A stretch of DNA of 64,000 bases from Capitulum mitella (GCA_030062745.1 CP099843.1:16968997-17032996); one strand, 5' to 3'; shown: positions 1 through 11,935, counted from the first letter of the stretch. The notes: generated from the letters alone by a model not told the origin. Numbers and translations are program-made.

Positions 1-1077
1 TAGGGTTAACGCCAAGAGTTTTTTAACAAGCAACAATAAGGTATTTATGTTCATGATGGAGTGCGTGTTTTTTTTTGCCACATTGGACCATGTGTATTGT
101 CCATCTCAGATCACCCAATTTCTACATCATATATCCTCGTCTCTGTAATGGGATGAATCACGTCATGTTGCGCAGTAACGAAATAACCAAGTATGTAGAA
201 CGTTACTGGAGCATCGCACGCTCCTGGCTTTCTCATCCCCGGCAACACCCACTCACAACAAACGAATTACTCCTCTCACATCATAAAGTACGGTGGCAAA
301 CGACCGTAACAGCTTTCGAGCATGACCTCAGTTGAGCTGCAGGCACGTCCTTCCTGTGCACCTGCGCCCATTCGGGCTTGGTCATCGGTCAAGGTCACCT
401 GCGGTCGGCACACCACAGCGGTTACTCTGCACGTGAACTTAGGTCAACAGAATACGCTACACTTACGTTGAATGGACAGTGTGGTGTATAAATTTCAATA
501 GTCGCGGTGAAAGCATATGACACTCCTACGCTAACCTACCTATGCTAACCTACCTAACCTACCTATATGACCTACCTACGCTAGCTAACGCAAATCCATT
601 TATAAATGGCTGACCATGCGACGCGTGACTATGATAGATGCCACCTTCATGCTATTTACCTTCGGCATCAGAGAAAATATATCCCGAAACGCAAGTTGGA
701 CTCAATGACCTTGTCACCAATGTTTCACTGGACTTTCGCCATCATAGTCTTTAGGAAATACCTACGCCCGTGTTCAGTATATTAACGCAAAAGTTGCAGA
801 GCCAATGCCTTTTCAATAAAATTTCGCACCATGGACAGTCTAAAACGGCGAAAGGTAACCACGTTGCCGCTACTGGAAGTTAAAGGTAATAACCAAATTG
901 CGAGAAAGAACTTGTAAACTCTCAAGTCTTGAGATTCATTGCATACAGCGGCGGCCACCTGTTGCCAGCTCCGTCGGGCGTCGGCGCAGAGGGCGCTGCC
1001 GACGCGCCGTCGCCGCCCGTCGGAGCCGACGCGTCTCAGTGCCGGGCCAGACCGGGCGGCGGGCGGCCGCCGACGGC
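1..1077. other. Upstream region of the TMTC-like exon, no gene seen
   Basis: No coding sequence is recognisable here. The stretch holds an AT-rich left part, a short CTAACCTAC-type repeat, and from about 950 onward a sharply GC- and CpG-rich block that runs into the start codon at 1078. Its position and composition fit a CpG-island promoter and 5' untranslated region, but I see no clear TATA box next to a start site, so transcription start cannot be placed. Confidence 0.4.
525..590. repeat. Short CTAACCTAC-type tandem repeat
   Basis: Irregular repetition of CTAACCTAC/CTACCTA words gives a low-complexity tract of about 65 bases. The units are uneven and do not match TTAGG or TTAGGG telomere repeats. 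Confidence 0.6.
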
Positions 1078-1202
1078 ATGGCCGGCCTGAAGACGGGCGC
1101 GCGCCTAAGGCGCTGGGTCTGCCGTCGGCCAGCCTGCGCCTGCAGCCTGCTGGCAACGCTCTATCTCACCATGCTTAACGCCGGCTTCGTCTGCGACGAC
1201 TC
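950..1202 (+). promoter_or_regulatory. CpG-rich block over the TMTC-like first exon
   Basis: The sequence switches from roughly balanced composition to very GC-rich with many CG dinucleotides just before the start codon and stays so through the exon. This is what a CpG-island promoter with 5' untranslated region looks like. No core-promoter motif was identified, so this rests on composition and position. Confidence 0.45.
1078..1202 (+). CDS. First coding exon of a TMTC family protein (partial)
   Basis: The reading frame from the ATG at 1078 (context gacggcATGgcc, good for initiation) gives about 41 residues. They are a basic N-terminus with several Arg, then a hydrophobic stretch, then LYLTMLNAGFVCDDS. 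This matches the start of TMTC proteins, where the first transmembrane helix is followed by a YLNTL-x2-F-x2-DDS segment carrying the conserved Asp pair of the first luminal loop. TMTC1-4 are multi-pass ER proteins with C-terminal TPR repeats that transfer mannose to cadherin and protocadherin domains. The exon ends after the first two bases of the Ser codon (phase 2) at gactc|gtgagt, a near-consensus donor. The resemblance is closest to TMTC2/TMTC1. The rest of the protein (about 800 residues) is not found in the window, so the following intron is probably very long. The call depends on a short match. Confidence 0.6.
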
Positions 1203-1208
1203 GTGAGT
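1203..1208 (+). other. Splice donor of the TMTC-like exon
   Basis: GTGAGT directly follows the conserved DD-S motif. Reading through it reaches a stop (TGA) immediately, so the exon must end here if the homology is right. It opens a phase 2 intron. Confidence 0.55.
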
Positions 1209-1964
1209 TTAGGACGGTGCGGCTGTGGCGGGAGAGATTGAACGATTTTAAATGGTGTCGAAACAGAAGCTGTTGAACTATAAGAAAGCCCGTATGTTAC
1301 TGCATACTTTGCTGCTAATTTCTGTCTCTTTATCACTAAGGCCTTGATGATGTGCTGATAGATGGATGGTTTAAGATAACTATGTTGCATTCTCTTGCTA
1401 GTAAACGCGATGGAAAATGTTGAACAGCCTTTGCAATGTACAAGACGAAATGATAATTGGCTTAACATTTTATGTTGCTCCAGATGGGCGCAGTACTTAT
1501 AAGATTATTGAAAATACAATTCGCTATTCACGTGTAACGTGTTTGAGCTGTAGGTTCAAAATGGCGATGGTAGCAAACGACCTGGAACATGCTGGTTCGA
1601 TGATGCGTTTTCGGAAGACATAGGTCACTAATATCGCCCCTGCCATTTCAGCCAGCAAAACCAAACACTTCTCAGAAATCCCCGTCTCCTTTGTTTTCAG
1701 GTGACTCAAAGACCTAAGTTTCACGAGGGTGAAGACGGCGTTTTATTGTAAACAAAATTTAAAGAGCTTCATTACGTATACGTCCATGTCTTATCGATCC
1801 AGTAGCTATTAGCTATCTGAATTAGTGCACGTATACACTCACGTATAGAAGCACTTACGCAGATGTAGCGTGGCACAGCTAAACGCGGTCTAGTGCACTT
1901 TCACGCATGTACTGAGGTGTTCATTAACATGCGCTCGAGTGCACGCATGCCGATGCAGTCATGG

Positions 1965-2003
1965 GCAAAGAGCGAGCAAGAGAGCGAGCGAGAGAGAGAG
2001 AGA

Positions 2004-2076
<73 letters not shown>

Positions 2077-2125
2077 AGGAGAGGCAGAGAAGGAGAGAGG
2101 GAGAGAGAGAGAGAAGGAGAGGAAA
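1965..2125. repeat. (AG)n microsatellite
   Basis: About 160 bases of nearly pure GA/AG dinucleotide repeat with a few G insertions. It produces spurious Arg/Glu-rich and Ser/Leu-rich open frames on both strands, which are not genes. Confidence 0.95.
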
Positions 2126-5100
2126 AATCGACGAAGGAAGTCTTTAATTGAAAAAGAGGAAAGCTAATCATTCACAAAGCATTGTCCTCACATTACGCTG
2201 GCAGCTTAATGCAAATATCACCCACGCCCATCGCATTTGTCGTCACAGTTTTCCATTAGTATTCCCGGGGCCGGAGTGTCATCTCACCGAGGCGTCCTCT
2301 CTATCATGCTAATGAGGACAGGAACGGAAATCCCATCCATTCTCAATGAGATTCACACTAACGCTGTCAAACGAGATGAAAGCATCGCACACACTGCCCG
2401 GATAGTCGTCCGCTTCCTGGTCGCCGGCTTTGTTGCGACAGCCGGGCAGACCACGCTCCAGTGATGACATTCAGTCCTCAGGTTTCACAGATATGAATAT
2501 GAACCTCATTCCAATATATGCCGCGTGTCCAGGTCAACGTGAAGCGTATACAGGTACAATTTGGCATGCATTAGAGAGGCGTTAGGAGTGCCAGTTCAGT
2601 ATGATACATATTGTTGCCGGTAGGTACTAGCACTAGCATGGGTTTTCGCTGACTGAAGGGACTTTTTCAATTTTGGTGTCATTTTTTGCTCACTGAGGGA
2701 AACTGATCTGAACCTCCTGGGAGCTTGTACCGACAGCCATCTCTCGCCACCGACTCAAGTCCCTGTGTCTGCATCAGGCCGGTGCACTGGCATGCAGACT
2801 AGCGGAACGTTGCATGGTGGGGAAATACAGCCTCGCATTCATCTGTGGTGGCGCCAGCCTACCCAGCACAAGTAAGCTATTGGTAGTGGGATCGAACTGA
2901 TGGGACATGCTGCTCGGCTGACCAGGATGTGGTCACTTCCACAGGGATGATAGGGTGATTGTGTAACCCGTAGGAAAAGTATGTCTTTGTTTGCGAGTAA
3001 TTCCGGTCGGTTAATAGTGCCTCCATAAAAAGTCTCAAAACCGAAAGCTAAACGGATGCCACGTTTGTACTGCACGCAGAAGGCAACGCGAAATGACTAA
3101 ATATAAAACAAAACTATTAGCAACATGTCAAAGAATATCTTTAACACCAAATGAATCATCTTGACCAGGAAAGTCACTTAATGTTCTTTTGCTGGCGCGA
3201 TGGCTCCTCCAATGTCCAAATGTGACTTTGGCCCCCAATATTTTCCGTTAGTTTAAACAGGGGAAATGCAGTATGTCATTTCATAAACGAAAACCTCCAA
3301 AAATATCAAAAAATTGCCGTCGGTCAAAGTGAAATTTGCTAAACCCATTGATAATTTTACATTTGTGGGGAGGTTAGGCTGTCGGGCTCTCGGCTCGACC
3401 CTCCCCCAATCACTTACACAAAATAACGCCACTTATCTTGACTGGGAAGAAGACAAATGAAACATTCATCGAAATTTTCAACAGTCGTCTTGCTTGACAC
3501 CTAACAAAAGCTACTCACCTGTAACAGAACGTCAATCATGTAAGACGAGCTGACGACATCTTAACATGACGAGTCAGCAACATCTCAACAACTGAGAGTG
3601 ATGAAATGGGTATCAGCCCCTGAATTGATCCATTAGGATGAAAGAGATGGCGGGCTGTTCGATGGACCTTGGCCATCATGTACCCACCAAACAATATAAA
3701 CAATATGCTCCATTTGTCTTGGAATGGGAAGAAGCTGCATTTGCTATTCAACTTTGCAACGAAACATTACCAAACACTACACACAATGAATCTTTAATTG
3801 TAAAAGAGTGCCATCAGCGCACAGCTTTACATTTATTTCAAAACATGGAATCTGCGCTCTAAATACAGTATTGCAAAGTATTATATCCACCAAAAATAAG
3901 GAGCATAGAAGTGAAACAGCTACTGACTTCTTTGGACATATGGAGAAATAAATGTGAAGAAACCAGTAAAACATTTTCCACTTGTCCGAACAGAATTCCA
4001 AAACGACTTGCATACACTGGTCATTTTCATAACGACTTCACGTGTAATGGTGCGTTGATTATTATGGAAGCGCCTGCTTGTTCAACACTGCCATTTCGGC
4101 ACATCTGGCTGACACTTGGTGCGATGTTTCACGATCTAGTGCTGCCCGTCTGTATAGGAGTTTCCTTCATGGCGAGGTATTGATTATCTGGTCAGTAACT
4201 GTTCGTTGAGCAAACACTCCCGTTCTGGCCCAGGCAGGTGGTGTGGATGGCTGTGTGTCGTGACAGCTAAATGCTTAATCGATAGTAAACGAATGTTGCC
4301 GGCATTGGATGGGCCGGTGCCACCTGGGGAAGACCCAGGGAAACGGACATCTGGTTCACCCTTTGCTGTGGTAAACAGCAGCTGAAACGTTGCGGCGGTC
4401 CAAAGGACTGGTTAATGGGATCGCACTAATGAGAACGACGCTTGCATAAATTTGATCAGTTCTTGATCATGTGTAGTTGGTATTTGTTTGCCTCTGTGGG
4501 ACAAAAAACAGTGTTGGGGTCCGCTGTTGCTGTTTTATCGCTGCTGAGGTACGACATTCAAATACTTAGTTTCATTTCGTCATATGTCTTCAAAACAGCA
4601 TCAAATTTTTATCGATGGCTTTGCTATAGGGCCTTTTTATCGATCGGTGACTTGCACAAATTGCCCCGAATTATTCTTTACGCGCCTTGATGCTATTTAG
4701 ACGTTGAAAGTTAATAATGAAATGAAAGTAAACCACTGAAACACCGTACATGCCAAACCACCAGCTTCGACCGTTTACCCTTAAGTGGTCTCCTGGAGGT
4801 GCCACTAACGTTTTGTGCCACTGTTGCATCTATGAAAAGTTAGCTCACATCATTGCCTTTAGTTACGTTCTTGTTTCGTCGAAATCGTTCCAGCAGATGG
4901 CAGACCTAGGGAGCAGGGAGAATCGGTACCAGCGTGGATTTACATACATTCCACCGCACGAAAACAAGGTTAAATAAAATTTTCCACCTAATTCGCTATT
5001 TCTGCCATACGTCATAAATTTGGGTAGGATGACACATTTCCGTCAGCGGAAATTTACGACAACGGCATTCATTGCGTCTTTAAAATTTAATTAAACATTT

Positions 5101-5639
5101 ACGGCCCACTAAAACGCATGCGAACAATAACAACGAACATTAAAACGGGAATTAATTCAGCCATGTCGTTTTAAGTAAAAGCTTCCCGTGAAAGATGATG
5201 TTGCATTGGCTATAAGGATGACCTTCTATGGTACATTTTCATGCTCAGGAATTAACTTAAAGTACCCATTCAGCTCAGACCATGTTCCTTTAAGCAGATG
5301 GCTCATGCAGTGATGGCAAAGTTTCTTCCTAACAGCTGCATTATCAGAGGCCAACGACATGTTGAAATATCCGTATTCATGCCAGTATAAAATCTTCATC
5401 TATCGCTCATTTCGGCAACGGCGCCGTGACATCTGAATATCTCTACCGTAAACACAAAAAAAACAGCAGTGGATCTGTACCAATTGATCGTTGAACCGAA
5501 CCTTCGACAACGCAGTTTTCACCTTAAAATCAAGGGCGTCACCAGTTTTGCATCCTTGGTCCTTTCCCGTCTCTGGGGAGCACCACTCAGGCCCCAGTGG
5601 CCAGGTGAGCACCACCGAGCAACACATCAGTTACAACAC

Positions 5640-5950
5640 CAGGGCCGCTCCAGGCACCTCCTGCGGCCCGCGGTCCCGGTGGCGACGGCGCATGGTCATC
5701 AACAATGCAGGCGGTGCCCGCCTGCCATGCATGCGGAATGTGACGCGGGATCGGCTTTATGACCACACGTCACGGCACATAGCGGCCGGTGTCAGTCAGC
5801 TCGCCGCCTCCGCGTGTTCGGGGGGGGGAGGAGGTGGACAGGCCATTGCTGCCTCTCCGCCCTCCAGCCTCGAGGACGACCACGAGACAGGTCACTGCAG
5901 GTCACCTCCGGCCGAGGGGGCCGCCACGAGACAGGTCACACATCGCTCTC
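5640..5950. other. GC-rich island, no gene recognised
   Basis: CpG-rich stretch with a run of nine or more G near 5821. Two overlapping open frames cross it, but neither shows a recognisable domain. A non-coding regulatory island is as likely as an exon. Confidence 0.35.
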
Positions 5951-8029
5951 AATAAGACCGACTCGTTCGTAACCATGGGCGGAGGAACACGCCAGCTTAG
6001 TCCAGCTGTTTCGAGGCGGCGCAAGACACGCATCGCACTGCATCGCAAAACATCGCATCGCAAGGCAGACATCTTTCATTTGCTGCCGTCGGATTAAGTG
6101 AACCGGTTAAACAGGGTCACTGCTCAAGCTGTAATGTGACATACGTGTCTAAAATACTAAATTAGTAGCGTACGTGCTCGCATGCGTCCGAACCTTTAGC
6201 CAGACGCACAGCACAGACGTCTGCACCGATGACGGTGGAACTTGCATACAAGACAAGTTCAACCTTCGTGACGATCCACGGCATAAATTCATGCCGGTCC
6301 GTTGCCGGTGTTCGCCACAGCATGCGCAGGAACGGGGCATGTTTTTGGCCTTTTATCAATGAGAAAGCTATCGCAAATTGCCAGGTCTTGAAAAAAAAAC
6401 ACATAGCAGTAGTCCAGACAGCGAAGGATTTGGAATTCCCAATTTCAGGAGATATATCATTTACGGCAGACCCAGGTGAAGCCATTTAATCCGGACAATT
6501 TTACTGGCAGAATTTACGTCGAAACGGGGTCCGAGTGAAGCATAAGCATCAGACGGGTTGACCACAGCTGGACCAGGCAGGGATGGGTTTTCGGCTTTGA
6601 TTTGTAAGAGTTCTGCATCTCCCATGCAAATTCTGTTTGAGATTCGTTGAAGTACTCTGCAACGAGAGACAACGCCACCAGCGCCAACAACGTCGCATCT
6701 TTGCGCAACGAAGCAAGCAGAAACCGCTTGTTAGCTCTTGCTGTCCGATCATATGCCATACGTTGTCGCACCCGAAACACTACACAGTCGTTAAGACTCT
6801 CGACTGCACGACAGGCCTCCATCCCAATGTGCCCGGGTCGTGGACAATGAAGACAGTCGGTGACAGCGGGTCCGTGAAGCGATCCAGCCGTTATCAACGT
6901 CCGGCGGCAGCTTCAGGCCGACTGAGCTGCGCCGGTCGACTGGCCGCGGCGCAAAGTCCGCAGATCTACCGGATGGGGCCCGTCTGATCCACCTCGCGGG
7001 GCGTGAAATGAAACCGATATTGGAGTACCCGGGACCACTGCGTCAGAAGGAGGAGGGGGTTTGGTGGGAAACCGCTGCAAGGGCGGGAGCTGCTCGATCT
7101 AGCTGCGCCCGGTCCAGCGATATAGTACCGCCAGCCCCCGGGCTGACCGGCTCAGTGGCGTTCGGCAGCGTACAGGGCGTCATGCTCGGTGTAGGTCATC
7201 ATTAGAATGATGATATGGGTTTACTAATTTTGATGTGCTTCGGTTCTGCTGAACCAAGCTTTCATAACCCGTACGATGTGTGATGAATCCGTGTCCGTTT
7301 TAATCTCTGAAATCTCTTACGTTTCTTTGCTGTAAATGAAAGTTGGCTACAGAATTGCGCAATCTGTGTCGACCAAAAAAAAATGAAATCTGTCAAAAGA
7401 TTTTCGGAAATCTTGGCAACCTTGCTTCTGAATGGTAACACTTAAATCGAATGCATCCCTTCCTAGAAATGTTTTCCGTCCATACAGCATTGCTAAGCTG
7501 CATAAAATGTCTGGTTGTACATACAAACATTTTTATCATTTGGTCGTTCAGGCTGAAAAATATCAAACCGAACACTGGAAAAAAGCGATTTTCCAATGGA
7601 TATTTGTCCGTGGTTATACACAAGGCCTAAAACAAAAGCAACATGCACTAAGCAATTTTCAAACGTTCAACACTTACCAACGTTCCTAAACTCGCACACC
7701 AATTATGGGTTAAATAACGAATGAAGCCAAACCAGCCGAACGAACGGCTATCGTTCCCAAGCGTCTACTCACACTCCGGTAGTGGATGTCCCAGTTCCTC
7801 CGAGCAATATCGGTTACTGCTGAACCTGTCGTTAACTTGCCCACGGTAACTGATAGCGGTTTCGAAAGTCCCTGGGGAGGCATCCATCATAGCACAGCTA
7901 TCGTTACGGAATCGGATGGCAGCGTTTTATCCAGTCTGAAAATCGCCATCGCAGTATATAGCCGCGGTCAATCAGAACTCTTATCGAAGTGGTTCTGAGG
8001 CCGTGCAAACAACGGGAGATATCTCATCG

Positions 8030-8280
8030 ACAGCGGTTACGTCGGGCCCCGTTTCAGAGTGCGGATTGCGGCCGATTGAGGCGATTGCCGCGCCGTCTCG
8101 TCATATCTCCCTCTGCACGGCGCCGGCGCCCGCGGTGGCATCCATCAGGGCCGGCCACAGCGCCCGGCCGTGACGGCCCTACACTATCGGGCTCGCCGCA
8201 CGGTCCCGCCGGCCGTGACAAACGATCAGAGAATGACGGCGGAAGGACATTAGTCGGCGGGGCCGCGTAACGATATACAG
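8030..8280. other. GC-rich island, no gene recognised
   Basis: A CpG-rich block in otherwise AT-rich surroundings. It carries an open frame of about 90 residues rich in Arg, Pro and Gly, typical of GC-rich non-coding DNA. No domain is recognised. Confidence 0.35.
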
Positions 8281-8890
8281 CGTTGCCAGCTGCGCCGGAG
8301 ATCCCTACACAGTACTACACAGTAGTACAGTAGTAATAGTACAGTGTTGGAGATCTTTTTCAGGCTTAAGCGGAGGTAGCGGAGGGGCAGTCTGACCAAA
8401 AAAGTTTTTGAATTCTGGCCATTAATTTTTCGGGTCCTTGTGATTTTCATTTGCAAATTTTTTTTTCAGGGAAAAATGAAGCACAAATCATTAGCACGAG
8501 CCTGGCTGAGAGGCAAAATATGTCGAGACCAAGTTTTTCGTAATAGTTTTGAAACCACTGCAGAGACCCGTTGATTTTGTTGTGGTTATACAACTAATTA
8601 CTAAATTCCGTTCCAATTACCGCAAGGAAGTTTAAAATCATTCATTGTGCGAAGGGATGGAAAAGCAAATTTCCCAACAGCTTGGGACAGCATAGCCTTG
8701 TTGCATCGTTCACGAGCGACTGGCGTGGCGTTGCTATTTTGACTAACCGATCAGAACGTAGCATTGACGGTGATTGAGACTGAAGAAAACGGAAACTGCA
8801 ATATTGCAAACATTAAAATACATGATTCTCTGGAATGATTCTAGGCAACACTTTTGCACCAAATACGGACTAACATCATTTCTTTCATGA

Positions 8891-9013
8891 CTTAGAAGAC
8901 CCGGTAAGAAATGTAATGCAACTTAGAAGACCCGGTAAGAATTGTAATATAACTTAGAAGACCTGATAAGAATTGTAATATAACTTTCAAGACCTGATAA
9001 GAATTGTAAGTTA
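8891..9013. repeat. 31-bp tandem repeat, four copies
   Basis: Units start at 8891, 8922, 8953 and 8984, exactly 31 bases apart. Each reads approximately CTTAGAAGACCCGGTAAGAA followed by a TGTAATATAA-like tail, with late units changed to CCTGATAAG. The array abuts the left edge of the recognisable L1-like endonuclease segment, so it may lie in or have replaced the 5' part of that element. Confidence 0.85.
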
Positions 9014-9029
9014 AGTATTGTTTGTAATG

Positions 9030-9410
9030 ATTGGCAGGACTGGAGTTTAGTTTTGGATGAAAGCAAGGGTCTCATCAGCTACAGGAACGGAAATAATCCT
9101 CGTGAGAAATGAAGTGTCCAAGATGGTGAAGCAGATGAATTTGATGGACATACGCATAAAGGGAGAGAAATAACGATGACAGGTGGTTCACATGGAAAAC
9201 TAGGAACCCGGTCATCAAACAAGCAAGGTTAGATTTCCTTTTGATAACATCTTAACTGAGCTCCATGGCTGGAAAAAACAAACATTGTTCCAGAATATAG
9301 GCCAGATTACTCCATAATTACCTTGCGTCTACATGTATTATATCAGGACAAAGGGAAAATCTTATATTTATTACATCACAATGGCGTAACGAAGAATACA
9401 GGTCACGCGT
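9030..9410 (+). pseudogene. L1-like retrotransposon fragment: APE endonuclease domain
   Basis: Three frames joined by eye give a typical L1-type apurinic endonuclease C-terminal half. First DWSLVLDESKGLISYRNGNN (the GDFNxVLDPxxD region), then MVKQMNLMDIR, then RWFTWKTRNPVIKQARLDFL followed by NIVPEYRPDYSIITL, the RLDFxLIS and SDH region. The final His position reads Tyr here (DYS for DHS), which would damage catalysis. Several stop codons and frame changes separate the pieces, so this is a dead copy. The enzyme normally nicks target DNA for target-primed reverse transcription. The N-terminal half of the domain is missing, its place taken by the 31-bp tandem array. Confidence 0.75.
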
Positions 9411-9414
9411 AAAG

Positions 9415-9850
9415 AGGGCAATCTCAACTCAGTACCGCCTGGCGTGTTTTTGTACCCGCCACCGGCTGGGGGGTGTCAAAAAGGGCACCCCCTGCTATCT
9501 CAGGGATCTAACCGACGGATCTCAACCGGTCTACCACCAATCGAAAGCCCTTGGTCTTGCGATTCAGAAAATACTATGTCAGCACTGATCACCCGACTGA
9601 TGATGTCACAGGTTACGTAAAACAAATAACACGATGTCGGAAAAACTGACATCGGTTTGCACCTCGTATCATCGGCAATAGTGGTCTTGAGCCTTAAGTT
9701 AGGTGTCAAACGAAAGATCACGATCTTCTGCATCAAATGCCTACCGAAATATTAAAAAGTGTCAGATCAAGGTCAGCCTAGGTCAGGCGAAATATTGGTC
9801 TTATTTTATATGCCAAAGATGAATTACCTTTTTGCACTTTGTCAAAAGAA
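9415..9850. mobile_element. Unclassified insertion splitting the L1-like element
   Basis: About 430 bases with no retrotransposon similarity separate the endonuclease and reverse transcriptase parts of the L1-like relic. Near its left end it has a G-run followed by a C-run (about 9468-9492), the same subterminal hairpin style seen in the MITE families of this window. Near its right end it has AGGTCA half-sites (9769-9787). Ends and target duplication are not resolved. It is inferred to be a non-autonomous element. Confidence 0.4.
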
Positions 9851-9859
9851 TTACGTAAA

Positions 9860-11080
9860 AACCTCTTGCAGATGGGTTAATTACACGGTCACGAGTTAAC
9901 TGGTACAGATTTTCAGAGAAATCTGAAAATTACTCCTTTCAGCTTGTGTAACGAACCTGCACCAATAGACTCACTCCGTGCATTAGAAAGCCTTCAGTAG
10001 AAGCGATGTGTAAGCAAAAGAAAATATTGGACCACATTACTTGAACTTCCACAGCTGTGTTTAGAATCATGACAAACAATGCGATACGAAGGAATTTTTT
10101 AGTCATTTCCCAGCTCCAGTCACAATGAAACAGGGCCTCAGTGATGAAAGGAGACATGCAGGAAGAATAGATGCGCGAAACCTTATTTAATATGAAAAAC
10201 AACAAATCCCCCGGGTGAGACGGAATCTTTCCGGAGCTTTTATTTTTCTCTGGCTAGGTATACAAATATTTATCATACCCATGTTTCTAAAAAGTCGCTC
10301 GTGCATGGCACTGTGTGGTGCTTTGAGAGAGGGCATTATGATTTTGGTACCCAAGCCCGGAAAACTACGAGAGGAAACTGATTCATTCTGTCCGATAACA
10401 CTGTTTGACACCCCATACATAATTATCTCGGCAGATAATTTGAACGGACAAAAGTGTTTTATGAACAGACTGATACTTCCCACGTAGACGGGCTTTAGAA
10501 GGGATAGATTTGTTGGATATAACATTATGCACTTCTGGGAGATTTCATTCAGTACCTGAAACAGAGCCGTAAAATGGATTATTTTGCAGTCTTGACATAG
10601 TAGACCCATTTCACACGGTGAACTGACGATTGATTGAAAACGTGCTATTGCATTACCCCATTTCCTTGGACACCTTACAATGGCTCAGGATATTGTACAG
10701 AAATTCTACAGCGTAAATTCCCTATAATGGACAACTCTCAAATGAAGTACAGATGCAGAGGTCCTGTAGACAGGAAGATGCAGTAACCTTTTATTTTTTT
10801 GCTGGTTATGGAAATCCTTGCTGTTGAAATACAACTAAATCAAGGGATGAAAGAGACAGCAACAAAAATATACAGAGCAAATTTCCATCGTATGCGGACA
10901 ATACACTTTGAATGCTCCGTGGCCCTGAAAATAGTTGTAAACTGTTATTTCACGACCTTGGGGTCGTTGCCAAATACTAAGATCTATATCCAACCATTGA
11001 AAAACGCAAGTAAGATGGATAGGTCATGATGTTCAACACAAATAAATAGTTTGCTATGATTCAAACATGAAGTTGGCAAC
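9860..11080 (+). pseudogene. L1-like retrotransposon fragment: reverse transcriptase
   Basis: Disjoint frames give the standard order of non-LTR reverse transcriptase blocks. A linker (FSEKSENYSF) is followed by NNKSPG.DGI.PELL near 10200, then GIMILVPKPGKLREETDSF.PITLFDTPYII (10330-10430), a LDIVDPFHTVN segment (10600, from LDxxKAFDxVN) and a weak RQG-like motif (10760). The active-site motif follows as SYADNTL (10890-10910) where YADDT is expected. The second catalytic Asp is Asn, and there are many stops, so it is inactive. Enzyme class and order place it in the L1 group of non-LTR retrotransposons, same strand as the endonuclease piece and as the 15.7-16.7 kb piece, so all three probably derive from one insertion. 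Confidence 0.75.
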
Positions 11081-11196
11081 GTAAATGAAAGTGCTTGGAA
11101 TAGTTCAAAATCAAAAAGGCTGAAAGCGCGTTTTGCACGCTCTTAGCGAGTGAGATCTCATACGATGTGCAGTCGTTCGGAAAAGTTCAGATCGAG

Positions 11197-11197
<1 letters not shown>

Positions 11198-11240
<43 letters not shown>
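11198..11240. repeat. (GT)n microsatellite
   Basis: About 43 bases of uninterrupted GT repeat. It yields Val/Cys-repeat frames that are not genes. Confidence 0.97.
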
Positions 11241-11241
<1 letters not shown>

Positions 11242-11647
11242 TCCAAGCTTCGGAGCGTCTACTGCCCGGGTCGGGTGTGCCGACACAGCGGACAGGTTAT
11301 GGTGAGCGTTTCGCAGCGATTCGTGGCGCGCCCCGCCGTGCCACGTGGCGCGAACTGGACCTCCACGGAATTCACGTCAAACGGAGGGTGCTTTTGACTG
11401 AAGACTTCGTAACAACACGGAACCCATTTGCGTGTACGTGCCTTTTTGGTCGGAACCCACGTGACGATCATAGGGTCATGACGTCATCAACGTCATCAAC
11501 GTCATCATCGTCATCAACGATCCATAGGCTCATGTTTTAGTTTGGACTTGGGAACCTCCTAGTACCATGAACAGTGGCCCAGGCGGCTGAAATTTGTTGA
11601 GTAGATAGGCCAGCACTGCGCTATCCAACGGTATCCCATATGATGGG

Positions 11648-11935
11648 CAAGTTTTCGGGCAGAAGTTCGTCGGACTCAAGTTCGTAGGGTAATAGTTCGT
11701 CGGATAATAGTTCGTAAGAACAGAAGTCCGTCGGAAAAGTTCGGCTAGCCGAAAAGTTTGTCTTGCGAAAGTTCATATTGGGCAAAAGTTCGTCTAGAAC
11801 AAAAGTTTGTCCAACAAAAGTTCGTGTAAGGCAAAAGCTCGTCTGGGAGAAAAGTTCGCCCAGGACAAAAGTTTGCCTTGCAGAAATTCGTCTCGGACAA
11901 ACTTCCCATAGGGCAAAAGTCCATCCAGGAAAGGA
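11648..11935. repeat. Degenerate ~17-bp tandem repeat (AAAAGTTCGT array)
   Basis: Roughly 17 diverged copies of an AAAAGTTCGTCNNGNAC-like unit, spaced 15-20 bases, mostly 17. On the minus strand the array reads as long open frames with repeated DELLP, YEL and NFC words. The period is not a multiple of three and all three frames show similar repetition, so this is a repeat and not a protein gene. Confidence 0.8.

Larger units (their letters stand above)
1209..8880. other. Putative intron/intergenic DNA with no recognised gene
   Basis: All open frames here are short and without recognisable domains. The stretch contains an (AG)n tract (1965-2125), two GC-rich islands (about 5640-5950 and 8030-8280), and a G/C-run hairpin-like segment near 3367-3412 resembling the subterminal hairpins of the MITEs farther right. 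If the TMTC exon is correct, this is the start of its first intron. Confidence 0.5.

Noticed and set aside
1-10. TAGGGTTAAC as a telomere repeat
   Set aside because: A single TAGGGTTA with no array. It matches a family A MITE terminus better.
525-590. CTAACC words as interstitial telomere
   Set aside because: Unit length is irregular and contains CTACC inserts; not TTAGG or TTAGGG arrays.
1893-2171. Arg/Glu-rich and Ser/Leu-rich open frames on both strands
   Set aside because: They are translations of the (AG)n microsatellite and have no sequence outside it to support a gene.
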